A DNA stretch of 64,000 nucleotides from Loktanella sp. (GTDB lineage Bacteria; Pseudomonadota; Alphaproteobacteria; Rhodobacterales; Rhodobacteraceae). The stretch spans positions 62,001 to 126,000 of the forward strand of contig JAFPBO010000026.1 of NCBI GenBank assembly GCA_017390475.1. The letters run 5' to 3'. Positions 15,861 through 25,385 of the stretch are shown here, in pieces (within the stretch, counting starts at the first letter, position 1; each line of letters begins with the position of its first letter). The notes beneath the pieces were generated by a model, which was not told the DNA's origin, searched no databases, and saw only the letters and a list, made by a program, of their open reading frames with translations. A program made the translations under genes and the position numbers.

Positions 15861-15885
15861 CAAGAATTTTTGACAAAAATTCTTG
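15861..15885. terminator. Second perfect hairpin between convergent genes
   Basis: CAAGAATTTTTG and CAAAAATTCTTG pair over 12 bases around a single A. It directly follows the palindrome at 15828-15851 and ends five bases before the preA stop. The two elements together insulate rutR and the small gene from preTA. Confidence 0.7.
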
Positions 15886-15889
15886 CCTG

Positions 15890-17194
15890 CTACTCCGCCG
15901 CCACGGCCCCCGGATTATTCGGATGCGTCGTCCAATTGGCGTAGTCCTTTTGCACGACCTTGCCGGTACGCGGGTCAACCTGCCCCGGTTCCATCACCTC
16001 CATCGTGATACAATTCTCAACCGGACAAACATCGACGCACAAATTACAGGCGACACATTCCTCGTCGATCACGCTGAAAGTCCGGTCCGCGGACATCGCA
16101 ATCGCCTGATGGCTGGTGTCTTCGCACGCGGCATAGCACCGCCCACATTTGATGCAATCATCCTGATTGATCTTGGCCTTCGCGACATAGTTCAGGTTCA
16201 AATACTGCCAGTCCGTGACATTCGGCACGGCACGCCCAACGACTTGTTCGACCGAGGTATAGCCTTTTTCATCCATCCAATCCGACAACCCGCTGATCAT
16301 CTCCTGCACGATCTTGAAACCATAGGTCATCGCCGCCGTGCAGACCTGCACATTGCCACAGCCGAGGCTGATATATTCCGCCGCATCGCGCCATGTGGTG
16401 ATCCCGCCGATGCCGCTGATCGGTAAGCCGCGGGTGTCGGGATGGCGGGCGATTTCAGACACCATCGACAGGGCGATGGGTTTCACGGCAGGACCGCAAT
16501 AGCCGCCATGCGATCCTTTGCCGTCAATGGATGGCTCGGGTGACATCGTGTCCAGATTGACCGAAGTGATCGAATTGATCGTATTGATCAGGCTGACCGC
16601 ATCGGCACCACCCCGCAGCGCCGCTGCCGCTGGTTTGCGGATATCGGTGATATTCGGCGTCAGTTTCACGATCACCGGTTTGTCGTAATATTGCTTGCAC
16701 CAGCGCGCGACCATTTCGATATATTCGGGCACCTGCCCCACGGCTGCGCCCATGCCGCGTTCGGACATGCCATGCGGACAGCCAAAGTTCAGCTCGATCC
16801 CGTCGGCACCGGTTTCCTGGACGCGCGGCAGGATGTCCTTCCACGCCTGTTCTTCGCAAGGTACCATGATCGAGACGATAATCGCGCGGTCAGGGTAGTC
16901 GGCCTTGACCCGTGTGATTTCGTCGAGGTTCGTCTGCAAAGGCCGGTCTGTGATCAGTTCGATATTGTTCAGCCCGAGCAACCGCCGGTCCGCCCCATAG
17001 ATCGCGCCGTATCGCGGGCCGTTGACGTTGACGACGGGCGGCCCTTCGGAGCCCAGCGTTTTCCATACAACGCCGCCCCAGCCCGCTTCGAAGGCGCGGC
17101 GAACGTTGTATTCCTTGTCCGTGGGCGGGGCAGAGGCCAGCCAGAAGGGGTTGGGGGATGTGATGCCCAGAAAATTTGTTGTCAGATCAGCCAT
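15890..17194 (-). CDS. preA: NAD-dependent dihydropyrimidine dehydrogenase, catalytic subunit PreA
   Basis: A 434-residue subunit with an N-terminal FMN barrel and a C-terminal ferredoxin domain. The barrel contains ELNFGCPHGMSERGMG, the loop whose cysteine is the proton donor in dihydropyrimidine dehydrogenases, and GGITTWRDAAEYI as a phosphate-binding segment. Two [4Fe-4S] motifs follow: CIKCGRCYAAC at about residue 340 and CVACNLCVDVCP at about 373. It reduces uracil or thymine to the 5,6-dihydro form with electrons from PreT, step one of the pathway. It starts one base after the preT stop. Confidence 0.96.
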   Translation of the reverse strand: MADLTTNFLGITSPNPFWLASAPPTDKEYNVRRAFEAGWGGVVWKTLGSEGPPVVNVNGPRYGAIYGADRRLLGLNNIELITDRPLQTNLDEITRVKADYPDRAIIVSIMVPCEEQAWKDILPRVQETGADGIELNFGCPHGMSERGMGAAVGQVPEYIEMVARWCKQYYDKPVIVKLTPNITDIRKPAAAALRGGADAVSLINTINSITSVNLDTMSPEPSIDGKGSHGGYCGPAVKPIALSMVSEIARHPDTRGLPISGIGGITTWRDAAEYISLGCGNVQVCTAAMTYGFKIVQEMISGLSDWMDEKGYTSVEQVVGRAVPNVTDWQYLNLNYVAKAKINQDDCIKCGRCYAACEDTSHQAIAMSADRTFSVIDEECVACNLCVDVCPVENCITMEVMEPGQVDPRTGKVVQKDYANWTTHPNNPGAVAAE

Positions 17195-17195
17195 T

Positions 17196-18530
17196 TTAAT
17201 TGCCCCCCATCAAGGTTGCATGAATATCCATCGCCGCGTCGCGCCCTTCGGCCACGGCGGTCACCGTCAGATCGTCGCCACCGCTGGCGCAATCACCACC
17301 TGCCCAGACACCTTTGCGATTGGTGCGGCCTGCGCCGGTCACCGCGATTTTGGGCCCATCCAGCGTCAGCCCCGCATCGGTTTCCAGCGTCTGGCCGATG
17401 GCCTTGAACAATTGATCGACCGGCAGGCGGAGCGTTTCACCGGTACCTTTCAGCCCAGCGCCCGCATCGGCGGTATATTCAAGTTCCACTTCACGCACGG
17501 CACCATTGCCGTGGATCGCGATAGGTTGCACGTTGAACATCAACCGCACCCCCTGCGAGGCAGCAAGATCCTGTTCATAGCGGCTGGCGCTCATCGCGTC
17601 ACGACTGCGGCGATAGGCGATTGTCACGTTCTGCGCGCCAAGCAATTTCGATTGCACCGCCGCATCCACCGCCGTCATACCACCGCCGATCACGACAACA
17701 TCGCGACCTACCGGCAGCGTCGTCAGATCGCTGGCCTGCCGCAACTCGGCGATGAAGTCGACAGCGTCGCGAACGCCGTCCTTGTCCTCACCCGCAGTTT
17801 GCAACGCGTTCACACCGCCAAGGCCGACACCCAAAAACACCGCGTCGAAATCACCGGCCAGCGCCTCCAGCGTCAGATCCGCGCCCAGTTTTTTGCCAGT
17901 CTGCAAGGCAATGCCGCCAATACCCATCAGCCAATCCACCTCGCGAGCCGCGAAATCATCGGTGGATTTATAGGCGGCGATGCCGAATTCATTCAGTCCG
18001 CCGGGTTTGGGTCTGGCGTCGAAAATCGTAACGTCATGGCCCAACATCGCCAAACGGTGCGCGCAGGCCAGACCGGCAGGGCCAGCACCGACCACCGCCA
18101 CAGTTTTGCCAGTGGCAGGCGCGCGATCATAGGGATGGCTTTGTTTCACCATCAGCGTATCGGTCGCATAGCGTTGCAGGCGGCCAATTTCGACCGGTCT
18201 CCCTTCGGCGGCTTCGCGGACACAGGCCTGTTCGCACAGGTCCTCTGTCGGGCAGACGCGGGCGCACATGCCGCCGAGGATGTTCTGATCAAAGATCGTC
18301 TTTGCCGCCGCCTCCGGCGTGCCGGTGCTGATCTGGCGGATGAACAGCGGGATATCGATGGATGTCGGGCAGGCCGTCACACAGGGCGCGTCGTAACAGA
18401 AATAGCACCGATCCGCAGCAACACGCGCTTCGTGCCGGTCGAGCGGGGCGTGCAGGTCTGCGAAGTTCTGGGTGAGCGTTTCAACGGGCAATCGCGCCGC
18501 GGCTATTCCGGGGGTCATCGGGCTGGACAT
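17196..18530 (-). CDS. preT: NAD-dependent dihydropyrimidine dehydrogenase, electron-input subunit PreT
   Basis: A 444-residue flavoprotein resembling the small subunit of glutamate synthase and the N-terminal half of mammalian dihydropyrimidine dehydrogenase. Cysteine clusters CYFCYDAPCVTACPTSIDIP and CARVCPTEDLCEQACV near residues 40-100 bind Fe-S. KTVAVVGAGPAGLACAHRL is the FAD site and VVVIGGGMTAVDAAVQSKLL the NAD(P)H site. GAGG precedes the ATG. A RutR-like degenerate palindrome lies about 50 bases upstream, so this pair probably has its own promoter within the regulon. Confidence 0.95.
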   Translation of the reverse strand: MSSPMTPGIAAARLPVETLTQNFADLHAPLDRHEARVAADRCYFCYDAPCVTACPTSIDIPLFIRQISTGTPEAAAKTIFDQNILGGMCARVCPTEDLCEQACVREAAEGRPVEIGRLQRYATDTLMVKQSHPYDRAPATGKTVAVVGAGPAGLACAHRLAMLGHDVTIFDARPKPGGLNEFGIAAYKSTDDFAAREVDWLMGIGGIALQTGKKLGADLTLEALAGDFDAVFLGVGLGGVNALQTAGEDKDGVRDAVDFIAELRQASDLTTLPVGRDVVVIGGGMTAVDAAVQSKLLGAQNVTIAYRRSRDAMSASRYEQDLAASQGVRLMFNVQPIAIHGNGAVREVELEYTADAGAGLKGTGETLRLPVDQLFKAIGQTLETDAGLTLDGPKIAVTGAGRTNRKGVWAGGDCASGGDDLTVTAVAEGRDAAMDIHATLMGGN

Positions 18531-18581
18531 GGCTGCATCCTCACGTGGCTTGTCACGGATCAGCCTGCCACAGTTTTATTT

Positions 18582-18597
18582 TTTATCAAATGGTAAA
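18582..18597. promoter_or_regulatory. Degenerate RutR-like operator upstream of preT
   Basis: TTTATCAAATGGTAAA has the 7-2-7 layout of the RutR site and differs from TTGACCAnnTGGTCAA at three positions; the right half has one mismatch. It lies 52 bases upstream of the preT ATG, a normal operator location. Confidence 0.5.
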
Positions 18598-18635
18598 TTT
18601 TTGGCAGTTTGTGAACGCCAGATGCCCCTGCCGGG

Positions 18636-18671
18636 GCAGCCTCCGGCGGGGATATTTTTACTCTGAAGATG
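18636..18671 (+). repeat. Dispersed intergenic repeat, family B copy 2
   Basis: It reads GCAGCCTCCGGCGGGG then ATATTTTTACTCTGAAGATG, 32 of 36 bases identical to the copy at 10796-10831. It is preceded by GCCCC/GGGGC, a small stem. It lies between the oxidoreductase stop and the preT promoter, in the opposite orientation to the flanking genes. Confidence 0.65.
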
Positions 18672-18682
18672 CAAGGGTTTGG

Positions 18683-19591
18683 TTAAAAGTCGAAGGCATC
18701 CACGATATGCCGTTTCCCCAAGGTTAACGCATCGGCGACATGGACCATCGGCGTGATATCCACCTCTGATGCACTTGTTTTCACCAATTCGGCCATCCGG
18801 TCATAAAGCGCGGGATATTCGCGGTCTGCGCCTGCGGTGACTTCACCGCCATCGATCACCATACGCGCACCGCCATCATGCAGGGCGAGCGTGCCAGCAG
18901 TGGTTTCCACCGTGATATCCCAGCTTTGCGGGCCTTCCTGCCGCCAGTCGAACTGGCCAGTGACATTGCCGGTCCATGTCAGATCAGCCGCAATCGGCGT
19001 GTCGCGATTGGCTGGGAAATAGAGATCAGCATGGCGCAGATGCACCGGCTGTGGCAGAATCTCGGTCATGATCGACAGCGCATTGCTGCCCGGATCAAAC
19101 ACGCCCATGCCGCCCAGGGCAAAGACCCAGTCCTGACCGGGATGCCAGCGGCGCACGTCCTCTTTCCAGGTGATGTGCGCGGCGGTGATCACCTTATCCG
19201 CCAGCCATGCCTTGGCGGGTGCGACACCTTTCGCCATCCGGCTGTGCCATGTGGTGTAAAGCGTGACCCCTGCCTTTTGTGCCATCGCGGCCAGCGCCTG
19301 TACCTCTGCCAAGGTGGCACCTGGCGGTTTTTCCAGCATCACATGCCGCCCCGCCGCAATCGCAGCCGCTGCATAATCATAGCGCGGCACCGGCGGCAGG
19401 CAGAGCGAGATCACACTAATATCAGGTCGCTCTGCCAGCATCTGCGCGAAATCACTATAGGCAGGCACGCCATCCACCGACCCGGCACGGCTGACTGTGG
19501 CGACAAGCCGCCAGTCCGAGCTGGCGGCGATGGCGGGCACATGCTGATCGACAGCGATTTTGCCGATCCCGACAAGGCAGATATTTTTCAT
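18683..19591 (-). CDS. Gfo/Idh/MocA oxidoreductase, D-galactose 1-dehydrogenase-like
   Basis: A 302-residue NAD(P)-dependent dehydrogenase. The N-terminal ICLVGIGKIAVDQHVPAI is the Rossmann motif and HVMLEKPPGATLAEV holds the EKP signature of the Gfo/Idh/MocA family. IGKIAxDQHxPA with the WKEDVRRWHPGQDW segment is reminiscent of D-galactose 1-dehydrogenases (Gal), which oxidise galactose or arabinose to the lactone. The ATG at 19591 overlaps the dehydratase stop (TGATG); a TTG one codon earlier is less likely. Coupling to an aldonate dehydratase fits a non-phosphorylative sugar route. Confidence 0.8.
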   Translation of the reverse strand: MKNICLVGIGKIAVDQHVPAIAASSDWRLVATVSRAGSVDGVPAYSDFAQMLAERPDISVISLCLPPVPRYDYAAAAIAAGRHVMLEKPPGATLAEVQALAAMAQKAGVTLYTTWHSRMAKGVAPAKAWLADKVITAAHITWKEDVRRWHPGQDWVFALGGMGVFDPGSNALSIMTEILPQPVHLRHADLYFPANRDTPIAADLTWTGNVTGQFDWRQEGPQSWDITVETTAGTLALHDGGARMVIDGGEVTAGADREYPALYDRMAELVKTSASEVDITPMVHVADALTLGKRHIVDAFDF

Positions 19592-21348
19592 CAATGTGCT
19601 TCCTTGCCGACAGCGTTGCCGCGATGACCGACGAGGAAGTCGAAATCAGCGCCGGTGTCCGCCCCCATGACCTTGTCATGATACAACATCGCATAGCCGC
19701 TTTCCGGGCGCGGATTGGCACCGGACCCAGCCGCCGACCATGCCGCCAGACGCGCCTGCAATTCATCGTCAGAGATATCGAGGTGCAACCGCCGCCCTTC
19801 GACATCCAGCTCGATCATATCGCCGTTCCGCACCACGGCGAGCGGGCCACCGACCGCCGCCTCGGGTGCGGTATGCAGCACCACTGTGCCAAAGGCGGTG
19901 CCGGACATCCGGGCATCGGAAATACGGACCATATCGGTGATCCCTTTCTTGAGGATCTTCGGCGGCAGGCCCATATTGCCGACCTCGGCCATGCCGGGAT
20001 AGCCGCGCGGACCGCAGTTTTTCAGCACCATGATGCAGGTTTCATCGATATCGAGATCGTCGTCGTTGATCCGGGCTTTGTAATCGTCGATATCCTCGAA
20101 CACGACCGCACGGCCACGATGCTGCATCAAGGCAGGCGTCGCGGCGGATGGTTTCAGCACCGCACCACCGGGGGCCAGATTGCCGCGCAGCACGGCAATG
20201 CCACCGGATTTGGTCAGCGCCTTTTCAACGGGCAGGATCACATCCTCGTTCCAGTTGCGGACATTCTTGACCTCGTCCCAGATGCTGGTGCCAGACACGG
20301 TCATGGCATCCTTGTGCAGCAACCCAGCCTCGCCCAGCCGTTTGATCACGACAGGCAGGCCACCCGCGTAAAAGAATTCTTCCATCAGGTATTTACCCGA
20401 TGGCATCAGGTTCAGGATCGTCGGCACATCGCGGCCCAGACGGTCCCAGTCATCCAGCGTCAGGGTTACATCCTTGGTCCGGCCCGCCATGGCCAGCAGG
20501 TGGATCACCGCATTGGTGGACCCGCCGATAGCCGCATTGGTGCGGATCGCATTTTCAAACGCGTCTTTCGTCATCACGTCGGATGGTTTCAGATCATCTT
20601 TGACCATCTGCACGATGCGGCGGCCAGTCAGATGCGCCATCACCCGGCGGCGGCTGTCCACGGCAGGGATCGCGGCATTGCCGGACAGCGCCATGCCCAA
20701 AGCCTCGGCCATGGATGCCATCGTGCTGGCGGTGCCCATCGTGTTGCAGGACCCGGGCGAGCGGGACATGGATGCTTCTGCCTCGACAAATTCCTCTTCG
20801 GTCATTTCACCGGCACGCACAGCCTCGGAAAATTTCCACAGATGGGTGCCGGACCCGACGCGTTCACCACGGAAATGACCGTTCAGCATGGGACCACCCG
20901 ACACCATAATCGCGGGCAGATCGACCGAAGCCGCACCCATCAACAGCGCTGGCGTAGTCTTGTCACAGCCTGCCAGCAGGACGACGCCATCCATGCTTTT
21001 GCCACGGATCGCCTCTTCGACGTCCATGGCGCAAAGGTTGCGATACATCATTGCCGTCGGGCGCAGGCTCGATTCCGCAGGCGAAAAGACCGGGAATTCG
21101 ACGGGGAAACCGCCAGCCTCATAGACGCCGAATTTCACCCGTTCGGCCAGATCGCGCAGATGAGCGTTGCAGGGGGTCAGTTCCGACCATGTGTTGCAGA
21201 TCCCGATCACCGGGCGGCCATCCAGCAGATCGGCAGGCAGGCCTTGGTTCTTCATCCAGGACCGGTGATAAATCGCATCCTTTGACGACCCTCCGAACCA
21301 TTCCTGCGACCGCAGTTTGCGTGGCCATGTGGCGGGCTTGAATGTCAT
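19591..21348 (-). CDS. IlvD/Edd-family aldonate dehydratase, L-arabonate dehydratase-like
   Basis: A 585-residue Fe-S dehydratase. SQEWFGGSSKDAIYHRSWMK near the start, GICNTWSELTPCNAHLRDL, LLAGCDKTTPALLMGA and NCGPRGYPGMAEVGNM are typical of the sugar-acid branch of IlvD/Edd (L-arabinonate dehydratase), not of branched-chain dihydroxyacid dehydratase. Cysteines in GICN, GCDKTTP and SPGSCNTMG are the expected cluster ligands. It would turn an aldonic acid into the 2-keto-3-deoxy acid. It is the first gene of a two-gene leftward operon with the galactose-dehydrogenase-like gene. Exact sugar (arabonate, fuconate, galactonate) cannot be fixed from sequence reading. Confidence 0.88.
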   Translation of the reverse strand: MTFKPATWPRKLRSQEWFGGSSKDAIYHRSWMKNQGLPADLLDGRPVIGICNTWSELTPCNAHLRDLAERVKFGVYEAGGFPVEFPVFSPAESSLRPTAMMYRNLCAMDVEEAIRGKSMDGVVLLAGCDKTTPALLMGAASVDLPAIMVSGGPMLNGHFRGERVGSGTHLWKFSEAVRAGEMTEEEFVEAEASMSRSPGSCNTMGTASTMASMAEALGMALSGNAAIPAVDSRRRVMAHLTGRRIVQMVKDDLKPSDVMTKDAFENAIRTNAAIGGSTNAVIHLLAMAGRTKDVTLTLDDWDRLGRDVPTILNLMPSGKYLMEEFFYAGGLPVVIKRLGEAGLLHKDAMTVSGTSIWDEVKNVRNWNEDVILPVEKALTKSGGIAVLRGNLAPGGAVLKPSAATPALMQHRGRAVVFEDIDDYKARINDDDLDIDETCIMVLKNCGPRGYPGMAEVGNMGLPPKILKKGITDMVRISDARMSGTAFGTVVLHTAPEAAVGGPLAVVRNGDMIELDVEGRRLHLDISDDELQARLAAWSAAGSGANPRPESGYAMLYHDKVMGADTGADFDFLVGHRGNAVGKEAH

Positions 21349-21416
21349 GATGCTTTCCTTTTGCTATTGTCAGCGCAACCTTTACGCTGCGCTAACCGAA
21401 AATCCAAGGAGCCGCC

Positions 21417-22166
21417 ATGAACCAGCACACACAAAACATGACCCATTGGGCTGAACGCGTTGATATGGCGGCGGCCTTTCGCTGGACCGCGCGGCTGAAC
21501 CTGCATGAAGGTGTCGCCAATCATTTCAGCCTTGCGATCAATGATGATGGCACGCGGTTCCTGATGAACCCCAATCAGATGCATTTCAGCCGGATCAAGG
21601 CCAGCGATCTGATGGAGGTGGACGCCAACGACCCCAGCACGCTGGAAGGGCCGAACGCGCCGGACCCGACGGCATGGGGCCTGCATGGTGGCCTTCACCG
21701 GCTGGTGCCGCATGCCCGCTGCGCGATGCATGTGCATTCGATCTTTGCCACGGTGCTCGCGTCGCTCAAGGACAGCCGCCTGCCGCCGATTGACCAGAAT
21801 TGCTGCACCTTTTTCAACCGCTATGTGATCGACGACGGCTATGGCGGGCTGGCGTTCGAGGATGAAGGCGCGCGTTGTGCATCCCTGTTCATCGATCCCA
21901 AGCAAAAGGTCATGATCATGGGCAACCATGGCGTGCTGATCATCGGCGCCACGGTCGCGGAAACATTCAACCGCTTGTATTATTTTGAACGCGCGGCAGA
22001 GACTTATATCCGCGCCTTGCAAACCGGCCTACCGTTGCGCGTACTGCCTGACGATATCGCCGAAAAGACCGCGCAGGAGCTGGAAGCCTATCCCGAACAA
22101 GACACGCGGCACCTGACAGAACTGAAAGCGATCCTTGATGAAGAGGGGGCCAACTATGCCGCCTGA
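21417..22166 (+). CDS. Class II aldolase/adducin family protein
   Basis: A 249-residue protein starting after CAAGGAG. The zinc ligands of the family are visible: HGGLHRLVPHARCAMHVHS (two His of the HxH) and GNHGVLIIGATVAE (third His region). Members are fuculose/ribulose-phosphate aldolases or epimerases and decarboxylases. It is divergent from the arabonate-dehydratase-like gene with a 68-base gap, and an AGCGCA/TGCGCT inverted repeat (21372-21393) lies in that gap. A role in cleaving a sugar-acid intermediate is plausible but unproven. Confidence 0.85.
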   Translation: MNQHTQNMTHWAERVDMAAAFRWTARLNLHEGVANHFSLAINDDGTRFLMNPNQMHFSRIKASDLMEVDANDPSTLEGPNAPDPTAWGLHGGLHRLVPHARCAMHVHSIFATVLASLKDSRLPPIDQNCCTFFNRYVIDDGYGGLAFEDEGARCASLFIDPKQKVMIMGNHGVLIIGATVAETFNRLYYFERAAETYIRALQTGLPLRVLPDDIAEKTAQELEAYPEQDTRHLTELKAILDEEGANYAA

Positions 22167-22233
22167 GCAAGCCATTGGGCTGCCTATAACTTTTCTGTGA
22201 GAGGCCGGTTATTTACAGATTTTCTAGATTTTT

Positions 22234-22249
22234 TGTAAATTTATTTACA
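22234..22249. promoter_or_regulatory. Perfect inverted repeat TGTAAAT-TT-ATTTACA upstream of acs
   Basis: TGTAAAT, TT, ATTTACA form a perfect 16-base palindrome in an AT-rich stretch 138 bases before the acs ATG. Another half-site ATTTACA occurs at 22211-22217. The regulator is unknown. The rest of this 220-base gap also holds a GATCAC/GTGATC hairpin at 22328-22343 in the presumed leader. Confidence 0.5.
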
Positions 22250-22386
22250 TCATAATCGAACAAAATCTGTATCTTATTTGAAACTTCCAACAATATGCTA
22301 CTTTGTCGGTCGAGGAGATGGCGCAGTGATCACGCAAGTGATCCGCGCCAGCGGCTGTCAAAGCCGGGGATAGAATTGGAGGATTC

Positions 22387-24347
<1,961 letters not shown>

Positions 24348-24351
<4 letters not shown>

Positions 24352-25034
24352 GCGGGGCAGAGACGATGACCCGCCCCGCCGTATTGATCCTGCTGGGCCC
24401 TCCGGGCGCGGGCAAAGGCACGCAGGCGCGGATGCTGCAGGACCGTTTCGGTCTGGTGCAACTATCCACCGGTGATCTGCTGCGTGCGGCTGTTGCTGCG
24501 GGGACAGAGGCCGGCAAAACCGCCAAGGCGGTAATGACAGCGGGCGGGCTGGTCAGCGATGACATCGTGCTGGCGATCCTGAAAGACCGGCTGGAAGAAC
24601 CCGATGTGGCCCAAGGCGTGATCCTCGACGGTTTTCCGCGCACCAATGTGCAAGCCGAAGCGTTGGACAAGCTGCTGGCGCAGAACGGGCAACGGGTGAA
24701 TGCGGCAATCTCGCTTGAAGTGGATGACACAGAAATGGTCACCCGCATCGCCGGTCGTTACACCTGCGGCAACTGCGGTGAAGGTTATCACGATACGTTC
24801 AAAACACCTGCAATTATAGGCACCTGTGACAAATGTGGCAGCACCAACATGGTGCGACGTGCCGATGACAAGGCCGAAACCGTGGGCCAGCGGCTGGCGG
24901 CCTATCATGCACAGACCGCACCATTAATCACTTATTATGAGAGACAAGGTAATCTGCAACGGATCGACGCCATGGGTGAGATCGGGCAGGTCGCCACAGA
25001 GCTGAGCGCAATTGTAGAGGAAGCAGTCGCGTAA
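24348..25034 (+). CDS. adk: Adenylate kinase, zinc-LID type
   Basis: A 228-residue enzyme (226 without the leader residues before MTRPAV) converting AMP plus ATP to two [17 protein letters not shown] is the P-loop at about residues 17-30, [14 protein letters not shown] contains the AMP-site arginine, and the LID has a four-cysteine zinc site, CGNC and CDKC. The ATG at 24348 overlaps the acs stop; ATG 24366 is an alternative start. Adjacent acs produces AMP, so the pairing is metabolically sensible. Rhodobacterales usually also carry adk among ribosomal protein genes; whether this is a second copy cannot be seen here. Confidence 0.93.
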
Positions 25035-25045
25035 CAGGGAGGGGA

Positions 25046-25074
25046 AAAGCCGCGGGGCTGACCTCCGCGGCTTT
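25046..25074 (+). terminator. Hairpin between adk and the DUF4212 gene
   Basis: AAAGCCGCGG and CCGCGGCTTT form a 10-base stem with a 9-base loop; the 3' arm ends in TTT but no longer T-tract follows. It lies 11 bases after the adk stop and may partly terminate or process the acs-adk message. Confidence 0.55.
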
Positions 25075-25103
25075 CAATCGTCAACAAGGGAGGAAGCCTG
25101 AAA

Positions 25104-25364
25104 ATGGCAGAGGAACCACAAGACAATAACGCTTATTGGGCCGCGAATGTGCGGATCATTCTCATCAGCCTCGTGATCTGGGCAACCGTATCTTTCGGCT
25201 TTGGTATCATCCTGCGGCCTGCACTTAGCGGGATCTACGTGGGCGGTGCCGATCTGGGATTCTGGTTCGCGCAGCAAGGCTCGATCCTGGTGTTCCTGGT
25301 GCTGATCTTTTTCTACGCCTGGCGCATGAACAAACTCGATGCTGAACACGGCGTCGAGGAATAA
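25104..25364 (+). CDS. DUF4212 small subunit of a sodium/solute symporter
   Basis: An 86-residue protein with two hydrophobic segments (about residues 16-36 and 52-72). YWAANVRIILISLVIWATVS and FWFAQQGSILVFLVLIFFYA fit DUF4212, a small membrane protein always found directly before VC_2705-type sodium:solute symporters. GGGAGGAAGCC precedes the ATG. It lies 21 bases before the large subunit gene. Confidence 0.9.
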   Translation: MAEEPQDNNAYWAANVRIILISLVIWATVSFGFGIILRPALSGIYVGGADLGFWFAQQGSILVFLVLIFFYAWRMNKLDAEHGVEE

Positions 25365-25385
25365 GAGCAAGGGACAGGGATACAA

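Noticed and set aside
17022-18596. Long plus-strand open frame opposite preT
   Set aside because: Its composition is that of a reverse-strand shadow in high-G+C coding DNA, while the preT frame has flavin and Fe-S motifs.
19594-21285. Long plus-strand open frame opposite the aldonate dehydratase
   Set aside because: Shadow frame rich in His, Arg and Gln with no recognisable fold; the opposite strand has a full IlvD/Edd enzyme.
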